Source: Lingula anatina (lineage: Eukaryota; Brachiopoda; Lingulata; Lingulida; Lingulidae). From it: a DNA stretch of 64,000 nucleotides. Below, piece after piece: positions 11,625 to 22,755 of this stretch. Numbering within the stretch: position 1 is the stretch's first letter; each line of letters begins with the position of its first letter. Location: positions 294,217-358,216 of the forward strand of contig NW_019774391.1 of the NCBI RefSeq assembly GCF_001039355.2. Direction: 5' to 3'. The position numbers and the translations under genes were made by a program. Below the pieces are notes generated by a model. The model was not told the DNA's origin. It ran no database searches and saw only the letters and a program-made list of their open reading frames with translations.

Positions 11625-12344
11625 CGCGTGGGTGTCAGTTTAAAGGTCATTATTTGTATGGCTTTCTTTTTTTCTCTTTATTGGATGAAAATAGTTGAAA
11701 AAATAATGAAGGTTAAAAAAATGTTTAAATGCAGAGTTATAATGGGCAGAGACCCTTGACTATAATCAAGGGTGACTGCCACCAATAAGAGATTTCAGCA
11801 ATTATATCTCATGCAACTTAGAATGTCTTCATTTGAGGTTACGCCTGCTTTTTAGTATGGAGTACATATTATAATTCATGAAATTTGCCTTTTTCAGGTA
11901 TCACATAAGCACTACACTCAGCAGTAGAGTGAGCTATTTAAACCCAGCATGGAATCAGGGCAATGTGGATGCTGATGTAAGTGTTAGGAGAAAGGTGTAT
12001 CATTTTTATGTCTCATGACATATTTTACATCAGTGATAAGACAAACCGTATCATTCAACCTTAGTTTTTTTTAAACTTTGTTATAAATATAATTAATCTT
12101 TTAATAGATGAGCAATGTTTTGAAAATTTGGACAAGGTGCAGTCTTTAACTTAAGCACCAGTTTCCTCTCTTACTGCAAAACTGGTGTTGTTTATGCATA
12201 ATTTTGCTCTTTATATTTAAGACTAGGTTTCATAAAGCTATGGAAATGGTTGGAGCAGAGTTCTTGGACAGGGTCTCCTATTACACTGATTCATGGCTGC
12301 CAGCAAGAACCCTTGTGGAAAAAGCACTGGCAGGTCGCTTCAAG
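11267..12344 (+). CDS. MYG1: MYG1 exonuclease, three consecutive internal exons (partial)
   Basis: Exons at 11267-11497, 11898-11976 and 12222-12344 join in frame with GT-AG borders. They read GLVYVHFGKSIIAQLL, YENFVEEIDAIDNGISQ and PRY, then STTLSSRVSYLNPAWN, then a segment ending SYYTDSWLPARTLVEKALAG. These are signature stretches of MYG1 (UPF0160, DHH-like fold), a 3'-5' RNA exonuclease of nucleus and mitochondria in animals. The 5' exons with the THNGTFHCDE metal-binding region and the 3' exons are not in the window. The last visible intron runs into the single N at 12522, after which unrelated repeat sequence begins. The gene is incomplete because of the assembly or local rearrangement; the visible exons themselves are intact. 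Confidence 0.93.
11587..11621. repeat. TG dinucleotide microsatellite
   Basis: A pure TG run in the first visible MYG1 intron. Confidence 0.95.
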
Positions 12345-12521
12345 GTAAGGCAGACATTATTTTGTGCCATAACATTCAATTTTCTTTATACTAAAGATTC
12401 AAGGAAAACTTATTTAACTAATGAATTGTTTTAAAATTAAAATTGAACTTCTGTGCCATAGCTCTAATGTATCATCTAGTTGCATGGTTTAATGTATAAT
12501 AATTACACAATTTAGACGTGA

Positions 12522-12522
12522 N
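12522..12522. other. Assembly gap (single N)
   Basis: A single undetermined base separates the MYG1 intron from the second copy of the duplicated block, whose homology begins within about seven bases. It looks like a contig join. Confidence 0.9.
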
Positions 12523-12753
12523 CACTGATAGGGTTCTATTCTTTTGTAACCACCGAGGCAAAGCTTTTTTCTTAAAATGAACTGAAACATCCAAGCTTGC
12601 CACCTAACATGCCAAAGTAGTGAAGTATAATTAAAGTAGAGAAGCAAGTACCCCTTAATTAGAGGTGTCTTACACAATAAGGTGTGTCTTACACACCTTG
12701 GCTCAAAGGGAGATGTGTAGTGAGCTAACAGGTAAAGTAATTGGTGGAGCCTA

Positions 12754-12968
12754 ACACCCCATTTCCATAGATTAGATCGACCTACTTTGGATCGACCTAA
12801 CTCCCTTGGGGATTCGCGCTGAATAGCTGTCAGCCGGGCGGACACGAAAGTTAATTGCCCCTTACGGCTTGTAGTGGGCGGGGACGGACACTTAAGGGGG
12901 ATTATCTGACGGTAGTCTGGTGAGACTCCCCGCGGTGATAGATCGATCTAAAGTTGTGAGAATAGACC
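12754..12968. mobile_element. Short inverted-repeat element (MITE), copy B, with empty-site evidence
   Basis: Present in duplicated copy 2 but absent at the matching place in copy 1 (around 9620-9635), which directly shows an insertion or excision. The element is flanked by CTA on both sides (12751-12753 and 12969-12971), and the empty site in copy 1 has a single CCTA. The left end (ACACCCCATTTCCATAGATT) resembles the right end of copy A read in reverse, and GATCGA-type subterminal repeats face each other. Non-coding. Confidence 0.75.
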
Positions 12969-14038
12969 CTAGGAGAACTTAAAACCTTAAGACTTTAAAT
13001 TAAGAAGCACCAGGATTCATGTGTGTTCTTTTTTCAAAGGTTTAATATGAATTAAAACATATATATGTAAAAAGAAGACTAAATAAGTTTAAAATAACTA
13101 TACCAAAGACACTGTGAAGTCAAACTTCCCGTTCGACCGCCATGATGGAAAATGCTGTGTGGAGGCAAAACTTTTCCAGTCAAAATAACTGAGCACCTTA
13201 CTTTAACAACAAAGTTACCACTCCAAAGCCACCCACCATGGTGAGAAGAAAAATGATGACCAACTGTCATGATAAGTCCTCTTAGTTTTAAACACGAAAA
13301 AGGTAAAGGCAAAAATGGTACATTTACCCATAACACTAAAGTAAAAAATGGGTATTCTGAACAAAACAGGTTATTTTTTTCTAGAAATATTGGAGCAATA
13401 CCCATGCAATATATACCAAGCCACGACCAAGATGTTCAAGAATCTAAACACACCAAAATCTTTTATAATCACGCATTTGAAAAGTGCAAAAAAAAACGTT
13501 CAGGCTTTTGGCCGTAAAAGCGTAACACTTTTTGATCTGGACTCATGAAAATTGACCCTTGTCGTATTCAAGCTAGACCACATGTAAAATCGTAAAAACC
13601 AACAATACTGCTCAAGAAAATGTATTGTACACACACCAATTAGTTAAATTTTATGACTGTCATGTGATACAAGTATCAAAAAGTAGGAGGAAAATGTCTT
13701 TTGGAGTTTTTTTTTTTTTTTTTCGAAACATAAACAAGATGGCGGCTTATGCATCTGCTTGTTATTAGGCTACTGAAAGTGCACCTAAGTTTTATTCTAT
13801 GCTATTGCCACAAATAACTAAACAATTGCAACTGTATAAAGACCAAACTTTCTTCATCTGATACTATATTTATAAGCACTTGTTATGAGTGGGAAATATT
13901 TTTCGTGCAATATTTATTCTCCACACACCACCTCGCGAGATCGACGTGGAGCTGGACACTTACACAGTGAGACCCCACGGCATAAAAGTTGCAATTTATC
14001 TTCATATTTCTAGTAGTTATGCATTTAAAAGCACTTAC

Positions 14039-14155
14039 CTGTTTTTTGATAACCTTATCCAACGTTATATCCTCTGCACTCTGTAATTCTCTCACTTTAA
14101 GAAACATTTGACTGCGTTTCTGTTTGTATCCTCTCCAAACGACAGACGAAGGCAC
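14039..14155 (-). pseudogene. First coding exon of small unknown gene, copy 2
   Basis: The same 39-codon frame and CAG|GTAAGT donor as at 10672-10788, with several replacements (for example LQNLYDITLDKVF versus LQSAEDITLDKVI). No matching downstream exon lies to its left before the N at 12522, so it is an orphan exon here. Whether it is a second gene, an allele or a transposon-borne copy cannot be decided from sequence alone. Confidence 0.4.
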
Positions 14156-14308
14156 CTATTCTGACAAACGAGATTTAAACGAGAGTAACAGAAAGCGTAA
14201 CAGAGATAGGAACCCATTGTTCTCTGGGTTCTATTCATTCCGACCAATGAGAGACCGTAATACGGCTCCGCCCCCACGCGTGTAATCTCCTTCTGTTATA
14301 ACTCCTTG

Positions 14309-16986
14309 CCTACACACAATAGATGGGAAGTAATTAAATATATTCATAAAATAGGTAAATTCCACTTTTTCGGAAAGATTTTTTCAAACACCCCTTTTTT
14401 GATCAAATTCTTCCTGTTTAAGATTTCCGAAAGCAATTCCTTTTTCTAAAGTTTTATATTCTATATACATGTAAGTTGATGGAACTACGGGCGTTTTAAA
14501 TATGATAAAAGATATGTTTATTTTCACGGCTTACAGTAGGCCTAATATTTTTAGGATCTTGAAGTTCACTATTAAGTCAACGTCTGTGCCAAATGTTGTT
14601 TCTATCTTGTCTAGAAATCAGTAGGTGTAGGGCCTAAAATTTCGGGAATTTACTCCTCGAGTATCGGTATCCGGTGTTGTTCATCTCAAGGAAGTACATG
14701 ATGTATGTTAAAATGCCATACAGATTTTCAGCGCAATCTGCTGTGCTGCTGAATAGAGATTCCGCAGCAGTGAATTTCGTATTACTTTTAGGCCTACCTT
14801 TGACTGATTAAATAGGCCTACATCTGTTTTTTCATGAATTTCGAATACAATAAATATATTCACTTTAATCAACTTGAAGAGTTTATTCATTCACTTGACA
14901 TCAGTGCAGGCACTGCTTGTGGTGATAACCCTAATGGGCAAAAGGGTTTACACGTGTCTTGTTGTTCTTATAAAAAGTCCTAACCCCTGTAACGCCTTTA
15001 AATGGTAGGCCTACCCTCTAATATCAGAGGCCTCTAAATTAATATACAAAATTAAAGTATAGGGGTGATACAATAATGTTGTAACAGACTACTAGCGCGC
15101 CCCGTGATCAGAGAGTAAATAGATGGTTCGTGCAGGCCAGAAATGCCAGTGAGCTGTCCGGGTGCCTTCCTTTTTCTATATTTTAGAATCAAAGAGGCGA
15201 TCCTGTAAAAATCATGAGATGACGTTTCAAGCCTATAAATAATCTCCTCTTGGCTTTGAATCATTTGAACTATATTTCAAAAATAAAAATTTCACAAGGA
15301 CCGTAGATTTTGTAACATAATACATGGGTTCGTTTCAAGGTTGCTGTCCTCAAAACCAAAAGACCAATTATCACAGTGCTACTAGTCGCGTAAGTGGGTG
15401 AAATGTTGAAAAAATGGATTGCGAACGGTGCCATTTGGTACGGTTTAGAACTATGGTTCAGCTTGTCCAAATTCTAATTTCAAGAGGGGAATATTAGTGT
15501 GATTTTTTCAGAAATCGAAGGGGGGGTCAGGACCCCTCTGACACACCCCTCCCCCTAAAACCGCCACAGTGTTGACGATATTCACAGATATAACTCTGTC
15601 TTATTCATGACACAAATCGCTCGTCCTGGAGAATGCACATATTTCACCCGAGGCCCTAGTAGAGGGTGATGACTAGACACCACACTGACACGTTTTCCTC
15701 CCAAGATGAGGTGTACAGAGTTAACTAGTTCAGGGTTGCGGAGGGGGGGGGGTAGAGAAGGGTGGAGCTCCCAAACCTAGAACACATTGATTAAGTACCT
15801 GAGTCCTGATATTGTCTCTCTTACACACAATACAAGATAAAATATACGTACCGAGGTACTAAAAAGCTAGGCTTTCTTCATCCCAAATGTCCCCTTCAAA
15901 TATGGACCTGGTACTGAAATGCCCCGATCTGAGTGTGCAATTCACGGGCCTTCCCATGAGGTTGAGCCCTAGAACGGTTGTGAACTGTTTTCTGGTGTTT
16001 TGACATTAAATATATCATTTCTGTCATCAATTTCATATCAACAATAGTAGGCACTACGTAAATGCTTTCAAATTAGCGTAATCTCTCTAAATACAACTTC
16101 TTGCTTTATCAAAACGCAGTCAGCATATAGGGTACAACATATTGCACAAAAACAGCTTACATAATGGTCTTCACCTCTCTGTTAATGATCACAAACCATC
16201 CAATTCAAGGCTTTTTGAAAAACAGACCTAGTTTTTTTGGTATTTTTAAATAAGTCTTAAACTTAATTTTTTTTTAATATCCTCAGAGTACCAAATGTTT
16301 CATTTCATTTTAATTTTAAAGCAATTTTATCAATCGTATCCTCACTTATTGAATTTAACAATTAATATTGTACAATCCAACATTTTTTATTAATAAAGAA
16401 CTTTCTGCAGCATTTAATGCCATCTGTCATTTGTTACATCTTGAAAACATTACTGTTCAGAGTTTCCGAATATGAATAGGCCCTACGGGTAGAATATCAT
16501 GGGCGTCCTTCAGGCTGGAAAAAGGAAGCCATGACCTATCGATTAAAACCATATTATATGGAAACCGATGTTTTGGAGAGTATTTATATCTTTTATTATT
16601 ACATCATTTTTCTAAATCTGTATCTTGCTATGAAAAATTAGATTGAAAATCCCCGACAGTGGCTGGGTCACAAAAATTGTAAAATTTTCGATGGGAACGC
16701 TTTAATACGTTCTTAAAAGTGAGAAAAATCTTGCTGCAAAGCTCTGTTGAATTTTTTGGTTTCTTGTCTATGTTGAGAAATTGGTTTGAATGGATTACGA
16801 AATGCACCTGACATGAACAACTGATTATTAAAAAGATGTTTTATTACAAAATTTGAAGCTTTTAAGACTGTTTCAACTTGTTATATTTTATCGACAAGCT
16901 TATAAGCAACACATTTCACGTAAGGTAAGGCAGATACTGTCGATTTTTGGGGCATTTGGCATCATTGTCTCCAGAAGTCTCCAGAA
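14309..16986. other. Intergenic sequence with repeat fragments
   Basis: No gene recognised. The stretch at 14530-15020 is rich in TAGGCCTA-like palindromes, and 15422-15571 carries a fragment of the dispersed CAGTGGCGG-ended repeat family. Confidence 0.5.
15422..15571. mobile_element. Fragment of dispersed repeat ending in CCGCCAC
   Basis: Shares the ordered blocks GCGAACGGTGCCATTTGGTA, GTTTAGAACTATG, TTCTAATTTCAAGAGGGGA and a terminal GGTCAGGACCCC through CCGCCACAGTG with 28920-29216. It lacks the left terminus found there. Non-coding. Confidence 0.75.
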
Positions 16987-17092
16987 GTGGTTTACCGTCT
17001 TCTGCGGCAGGTGGCGACACTGTGGTTTCGCTTTCCTTGGGCAACTCCGGATAGGGCTTTTTGAAGTTATGGCCACAATCTGAACAATTAAA
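16916..17092 (-). pseudogene. Duplicated CxxCGH exon fragment downstream of the E2 gene
   Basis: On the minus strand 100 bp (16987-17086) are identical to 21249-21348 inside the E2 gene's CxxCGH exon. The frame remains open: FNCSDCGHNFKKPYPELPK, then a variant end containing a short tandem repeat (CTTCTGGAGA twice), then a stop at 16916-16918. An AG dinucleotide precedes 17092. It lies about 600 bp beyond the E2 gene's stop codon in the same orientation. It may be a recent partial duplication or an alternative terminal exon. No donor matching the original exon is retained. Confidence 0.55.
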
Positions 17093-17670
17093 CTCCAGAA
17101 AAGAAACAAAATGCATGAAGATACGACATCTGGAATTCATGGATAATGAGCAGTTCATTATGGTTGCTTTTTTCAAAGTCAAGTTCTGTTTTTAAGAAAA
17201 AGTAAAGGTACAAGTTTAAAAAAAATCCTTAAAATCAGAAACAGGGATGGGAACGGAGAACAGTTAGAAAAGCTGACAAACCCAAAAGCTGAAATTCCCC
17301 CAGTATCTAAACATGTAAACACCGTCCTTCTAACCTGTCACTTTTATTTTAAAAGGAAATTAACCTCCAAGATGAACAAAATTTTCATGTCTGAAAATCA
17401 CTTGTTGGTGCTTAATGTGGTAGATGAACTACAGTGTACCGATCACATCAAGCTGAAAACATTCAAAAACCGTGGTCGTGATTGGCATCAACCAATTGTT
17501 TAAATACGCAATGAATTTGTCACGTACTTGATGTTCCCTGTTCCCTTCAGTCTAGAAAGAAAGCTTAAGAGCAATTGTCTTTGTAATATTTCAAAAACTA
17601 CTTTTTGAAATCTTTTACAGAAGATTAGTTGTCACAAACTGTTTGCCTTTAAGCCACTGACACTGTTTAG

Positions 17671-18003
17671 TTAGGGCCGCTTTTTAGCAACGGGTTTCTT
17701 CCCTGGAGATGGCACTGTTGCTGCGCGTTTTCCTCTTCCTCGGCCTTTTGCATTTTGAACTTCCTCCTCTTCATCTGTATCTGAGTCGTCGTCCTTGACC
17801 TTTCTTTTGGTGGCACGCCCCTTTGGTTTCTTTGCTCCTTCCTCTTTCACGGTTTTCTTCGAGTTTTTCGACTTTCCTTTTAGGTCCTCCGTCGAGGAAG
17901 CACAATCTTTATCATTTTTCTTGGCTCCCTGTGCTTTTCCATGTTTAACCTCTTTTCCTTTCTTTGAATCCGCACCCGCAGTTGCTTTGTAGCGCTTCAA
18001 GGC
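17671..18003 (-). CDS. Terminal exon of the E2-like gene: Lys-rich nuclear tail
   Basis: 111 codons in frame with the upstream WTE|ALKRYKA junction. The stretch is rich in Lys/Arg, with KKPKGRATKRKVK followed by the acidic DDDSDTDEEEEV and then GRGRGKR and PGKKPVAKKRP. These are monopartite or bipartite nuclear-localisation-like clusters around an acidic patch with CK2-type Ser/Thr sites. A nuclear location is inferred from composition only. An AATAAA on the minus strand near 17343-17348 could be the polyadenylation signal. Confidence 0.8.
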   Translation of the reverse strand, partial: ALKRYKATAGADSKKGKEVKHGKAQGAKKNDKDCASSTEDLKGKSKNSKKTVKEEGAKKPKGRATKRKVKDDDSDTDEEEEVQNAKGRGRGKRAATVPSPGKKPVAKKRP

Positions 18004-21000
18004 CTGTAAAAATATATAGATACCATCAGTGCAAAAATACAATGAATGGTTTCTTTCAGTTTCTTTAAAACGCCTTTTTTTTTAATATTGACATGTGCAG
18101 CGTGTTACCGTAAGAGAGATTTGGCGATAAACACGAAAGAATTCCTTTTGTAACAGTCATCTGGCTATTATTTTACTTTTTTTCTCGTCAACGTTGGCTA
18201 ATAATTGAACATAAATCACTGACAGCCACAAAGAATCAGTCATTCGACTAACAGTTTCGTAGGCGCGGGGGGTGGGGGTAGGGGTCCGGGATAGGGGGTC
18301 CAAAGACCCGCCCATCTGACAGGAAAAGGTCTGATCTAAATGAAAAATTCAATTTATAGGTTCTATATCAAAGATTCTCAAGTTGGGTCAACTCAGAGGA
18401 TAAAAAGTCCACTTTTTCAAAGAAAAAAACTCTGAAATTGCTTACTATAGGCCAGTAATAACATGCGCCCCTTTCCTAAAATAAATTTACGATTTCCCCA
18501 TCACTACTTACCTCTGTCCAGCCGCCGGCTCCTTTCCAAAATGACCAGTGATAGCCGTCCGTATTGATAGCAAACTCTAGGGATTCGATCAACTTTTCGA
18601 ATAACTTATCGTCCGGTATAGGGTCCAAGCGCAACACCTACGTACACAATAAAGGTGCAATGGAAGTTCATCAATAAGCTCTTTCAATTTTATTTCCATT
18701 GAAAATCACTGAGGTACAGTTTGAAACTAACGCGGCCTCACATTTAAGGAAGTGACATGTAGCATTAAGCGTTTTATCTCTTATAATAGTTGCCAAGATG
18801 TTTCTAAACCAGGGTCAAAAAAAGGAATTTCCTTGTTCCATATATAAAGAGTTATTTACGTGTGGTATATATGAGTTATTTACGTGTGGTATACATGATA
18901 CCTGCACATCAGGTATAATGAAATATATATTACCTTAAACCAATCTTCATAGGATTTCATGGTCTCAATTTTGCTACAAGCAGCCTTCATTTCAGCAACC
19001 ATTTTAGTCGTTGGAAATCCAAAGTTTTCGTCATACCGCTTCACAACGTTATCTCTTGTCATACTTTTTGGCATAGCAATGTCCAAGAATAAAACCTGTA
19101 AACCAGTAATTTCAATGTTTATCGGTGATAATTTTTGCACTTATAAATATCTGAAATATAGAATTTTACTTGCGAAAGAGGGGCACATAGATTAAGAGCC
19201 ACTTCACCTAGTTGCATAGAGTTCAAATCATAACAAATAGTGCACAAAAACTTCACTTCAGCATTTGATCTCCCAATATTCATCCCATTAACTAAAAACA
19301 AATTTTGCTGTAAATAATAGTTTTTAAATTTTTTTCAAAAATACAAACCTGGAACGCCAGTATCTTCCTGCTTACAGCTGTCGCTTGCAGTGTCTTTTCT
19401 AACCGATAGTTTTGCGGCGTGTCCATAAACCCCAGCTTGGCGTCATCTTTGACATACCACATTACGTTACGTCTCCAACTCTCTGACAAATAGGCGTCCG
19501 AAGCATCTTGCCATCTGAATGCATTGGTTAATATATAGACAAATATTAAAGCTGTTTTTTTTGGTCTTTTTTCTCTCCTCTTTAGCTTCATTATCATGCC
19601 TAGGGTAAACGCGTGTATGAGTGAAAAAAGTAACTACCCATCTCGCACAGCGGTTAAGGCGTTCATTTTACACTAACGAGTTTCAGTCTGTACTTACGTG
19701 TATTTATTTGAAGCCGACAGCAACATCAGCCACTCTCCAATGTGAGGGCATGCCTTCTTGCTGCGATGATCTTCATCGGTGATAAATTCCTACAGATGAA
19801 GGTTTATATAATCAATTATGCACGAATCTGAGAACATACTGTTTAGAGTGTTAATATTTTCATAAATTTGGGTCAAACTTTTATTATTATTATTTTTCTG
19901 GATAACTAAATTATGATAACTGGGATGGAAGTCGCGTGCAGAGTTTTAAAACTCTCCTCTAGGCAAATAAGATCAGAACTGTCTATGTGAAACATATAAG
20001 CCTATTCTGTGCATGTTTTGACGCCACAAACCAACACAATTCTTCCATTTATCCCCAAGAGACGCTGAACTTACTTTAAGTTTCTCTTCCAACATGTCTT
20101 GCATTTTCGGATACTCCTTCAACGCCCATAGGAACAAGCGATGGAGGGCGAAGTATCCACTCAGGTGGTTATCACTAGCGTGCTGCGTCCCTTTAGAAAA
20201 CTCGACCACCGTTGCAGCCATGAGGTTTGGTATCACGCGCAAAATTATCGTCTCCATGGGGGTGCTGTCCCTCTTACACCCCGGCAATATTTTAGACACC
20301 GCCCTCATCGTTTCTTCAAACGTGGCTTTGATTTCTTCGCCGTGCTTTGGATGAATGTAAAGTGGCAGAAAGAACGCTAGGTCCTCCTTCATGATGCTCT
20401 GAACGTTTCCTACAGACTTTTGCATACTGTAGAAAGAATCGCCGGTTAGAAACTCGCACGGGGTGGTCAGAGACGGGCGATGGTCTGGACCTGATTTAAT
20501 TAAACCGTAGCCATAAAGTTCCTCCCGGCACTTGGGCTTCACAACCTGGGATGGAGAAAAATAGCTTGAAGTAATCACACTCACTCGTGCTGTTTTTTTT
20601 TGTTTTTTTTTTTGNNNNNNNNNNNNNNNNNNNNNNNNNNNNNNNNNNNNNNNNNNNNNNNNNNNNNNNNNNNNNNNNNNNNNNNNNNNNNNNNNNNNNN
20701 NNNNNNNNNNNNNNNNNNNNNNNNNNNNNNNNNNNNNNNNNNNNNNNNNNNNNNNNNNNNNNNNNNNNNNNNNNNNNNNNNNNNNNNNNNNNNNNNNNNN
20801 NNNNTTTTTTTTTAATAACACGTAAGGGCTGGTTCAGAAAAATTATAAATGAATTGTTTGAAATGATTTGAACCAATTTGCATTAATTTTTTTAAAAATC
20901 ATTTTTGTGTAAAACCTGTGAAATTCTGAGTGAAAAAATGGAATTTGTAACATTTACAAATGATAATACTGTGTATGATAATCATCCAGTTGTATTTTAC

Positions 21001-22241
21001 ACAAAGGAATATAATACTGGATGGATTTCAAATCCGAGAGGGAGACACAATGTCTAACAGACAAAATTATGTAAACACTGATAATGTTTGATGGGCTTTA
21101 TGATAATTCTCATGTAAAGATATCAAAGTAAAAAAAATCTTCCAAATCAGACTGAAAGATGGATATTATCTACTTTCTTTTAAAAGAATTCACTTGAGGT
21201 AAACATACTATACCTTAAACGGCGCCTTTGAAATATAGCACACTATATGTGGTTTACCGTCTTCTGCGGCAGGTGGCGACACTGTGGTTTCGCTTTCCTT
21301 GGGCAACTCCGGATAGGGCTTTTTGAAGTTATGGCCACAATCTGAACACTTAAACTTCTGGTTGCGTTTCAGGTTTGCTTCGTTTGTTCCTCCTAAAGCT
21401 GTCAAATTGAATAAATTAGATGTAGATGACACTAAAACCGTGGTTTTTGTCGCAAGGCATTGTTGTGGGATACCCTAGTGCAGGATATTTATAAAGGATG
21501 AGCGCATTTTTTTCATCAAATATCCAAACCATCATAATCTAGCTTTACTGATCTGCAGCCCGATGCGTGATTCAGTTCGTATGAAATTTGTATTTAAAAT
21601 AACTACTGGTGAAGATTAGACACAAAATAAAGAAGGTTTTTATTTCGAAAAATTGAATGACAAAGGCACAATGATCAAATAAATTTTAAACCACACAAAA
21701 CAAAACCAAAAGTTTATCCCGCAAATAAGTTTTCAGAAAACCCGATTTATTCATACCTGAATTGGCAGACTGAACCTCGATGAGAAACGACAGCATATTC
21801 AACAGCACTGTCTGTACGGTGTACCCGGGAGACCACCCCATGGCCTTGTCGTTCGCCCATTCCCGGTGCCAATCGGCAAAATCCGAGAAAATCGACAAAC
21901 AGACTTGCGTTCCCTTCTTTCCATTTTTGGTGGCTCCTCCGTGATACTGAAAACCATGTGGTACAAACTCTGCACTTGGAGACCGATAGGGGTAGTTTTC
22001 AGGAAAGAATAGGATAAGGTGGTACACGTTATCATCGAGTTTAAAGTTACAGTGCCACTCAAACATGTCGCTATCTAGAGGAGCGGCTGACACGTTGGCC
22101 ACTGGGGACTTCTTTAACTCTTCCAAGTCCTGCAGTAGCCTTTTCATAGCGCGTTTGCGTTGCGGCTCTCCCATCTTCAAATTATGCAGATCCAATTTAT
22201 ATAGCGAATGGTTTTTCTTTTTTTCAGCTACAATTCTGAAA
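17671..22241 (-). CDS. E2/UBC-fold protein with large C-terminal module, eight exons
   Basis: Minus-strand exons, in coding order: 22241-21757, 21398-21214, 20545-20075, 19789-19698, 19514-19349, 19095-18934, 18637-18512, 18003-17671. All have GT-AG borders and matching phases, giving about 651 residues from the Met at 22174. Residues 1-140 form a UBC fold (FFPENYPYRSP; candidate active Cys in GTQVCLSIFSDF; WSPGYTVQTVLLNMLSFL). Then come a CSDCGH half zinc-ribbon, a long helical module (FLTGDSFYSM, FFLPLYIHPKHG, LSGYFALHRLF) and a basic/acidic tail. The canonical HPN before the Cys is missing, as in UBE2J-like E2s. The family probably transfers ubiquitin or a related modifier, which is inference. 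The 190-N gap lies in the third intron as drawn here (between 21214 and 20545), so an exon could be hidden there. Confidence 0.82.
20615..20804. other. Assembly gap of 190 N
   Basis: A run of undetermined bases bounded by T-rich sequence on both sides, in an intron of the E2-like gene. Gap-spanning open frames are meaningless. Confidence 1.
20828..20878. repeat. Short dispersed GGTTCA...TGAACC repeat
   Basis: About 50 bases starting GCTGGTTCAGAAAAA, passing through TATAAATGAATTGT and ending TTTGAACCA, occur here and again at 34863-34914. The outer GGTTCA and TGAACC are complementary, so the unit can fold back. No coding content. Confidence 0.6.
21757..22241 (-). CDS. UBC-domain exon of the E2-like gene
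   Basis: Carries the whole UBC core. The Met at 22174 (MGEPQRKRAMKRLLQDLEEL) is a natural E2 start with the usual N-terminal helix. The frame is open further upstream to an AG acceptor before 22241. A 20-base candidate microexon lies at about 22322-22341, between TTTCAG and GTAAGTG, and would join in frame; in that case the real start lies further upstream. The domain ends in Gln-Ser-Ala-Asn-Ser with a phase-1 donor (GTATGA). Confidence 0.85.
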
Positions 22242-22341
22242 CTGAAAAAGTTAAAAGAAAAATTACTTCTTTTTTCAAAGAAAATCTCGGATAGGATACG
22301 TTTAAGTAATTTCACTTACAATAAATTCAAGATGTCTTTCT

Positions 22342-22755
22342 GAAATAAATGAGTATGGCGAGAGAACCCAAGTACCGTTGCCCATCGGCAGTACGATATT
22401 TAAAGGTGAATAATGTGCACGTGCCCCCTCCACTCCCCCAACCCCCCTCCCACCACCCCTTCGACCCTCAATTACCATAAGGCGTTCACTAGATGTGGTA
22501 TCCAAAACGTTTCAGGAATGTATTCCTGACACCCCTTTCCTCCCCTCCAACCCCCGTTCCTGAAGGCTGTATCCACATTCGACAGTACTACCGTTCTTTA
22601 TTTCAGACTTTCTGTTAGACCAGCATCAGCTGCATTCAGCAAAAATCGATATCAAATGCCATTTTATCTTATATGTCATGAGCTATTTCATCTTATCTTC
22701 ATACATAAATAGGCCACTTTGTCCTTCAAAATATATCTACTTCATTATGCCTATG
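22342..22755. other. Upstream flank of the E2-like gene
   Basis: Contains C-rich runs near 22420-22460 and 22530-22555 but no recognised gene. The E2 promoter or a 5' exon may lie here; I could not identify either. Confidence 0.35.

Larger units (their letters stand above)
12529..14308. repeat. Duplicated block, copy 2
   Basis: Direct-orientation copy of 9393-10943. It starts immediately after the N and ends at the outer edge of the 31-bp arm. Compared with copy 1 it carries an extra inverted-repeat element and a longer T run near 13707-13723. Sequence after 14308 shows no relation to that after 10943. Confidence 0.85.

Noticed and set aside
19634-19691. tRNA-like A-box (CGCACAGCGGTTAAGGCG) in an E2-gene intron
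   Set aside because: No proper B box or acceptor stem; at most a worn tRNA-derived repeat.
20496-20876. Open frames spanning the 190-N gap
   Set aside because: The length comes from undetermined bases; only the 20075-20545 exon part is real.
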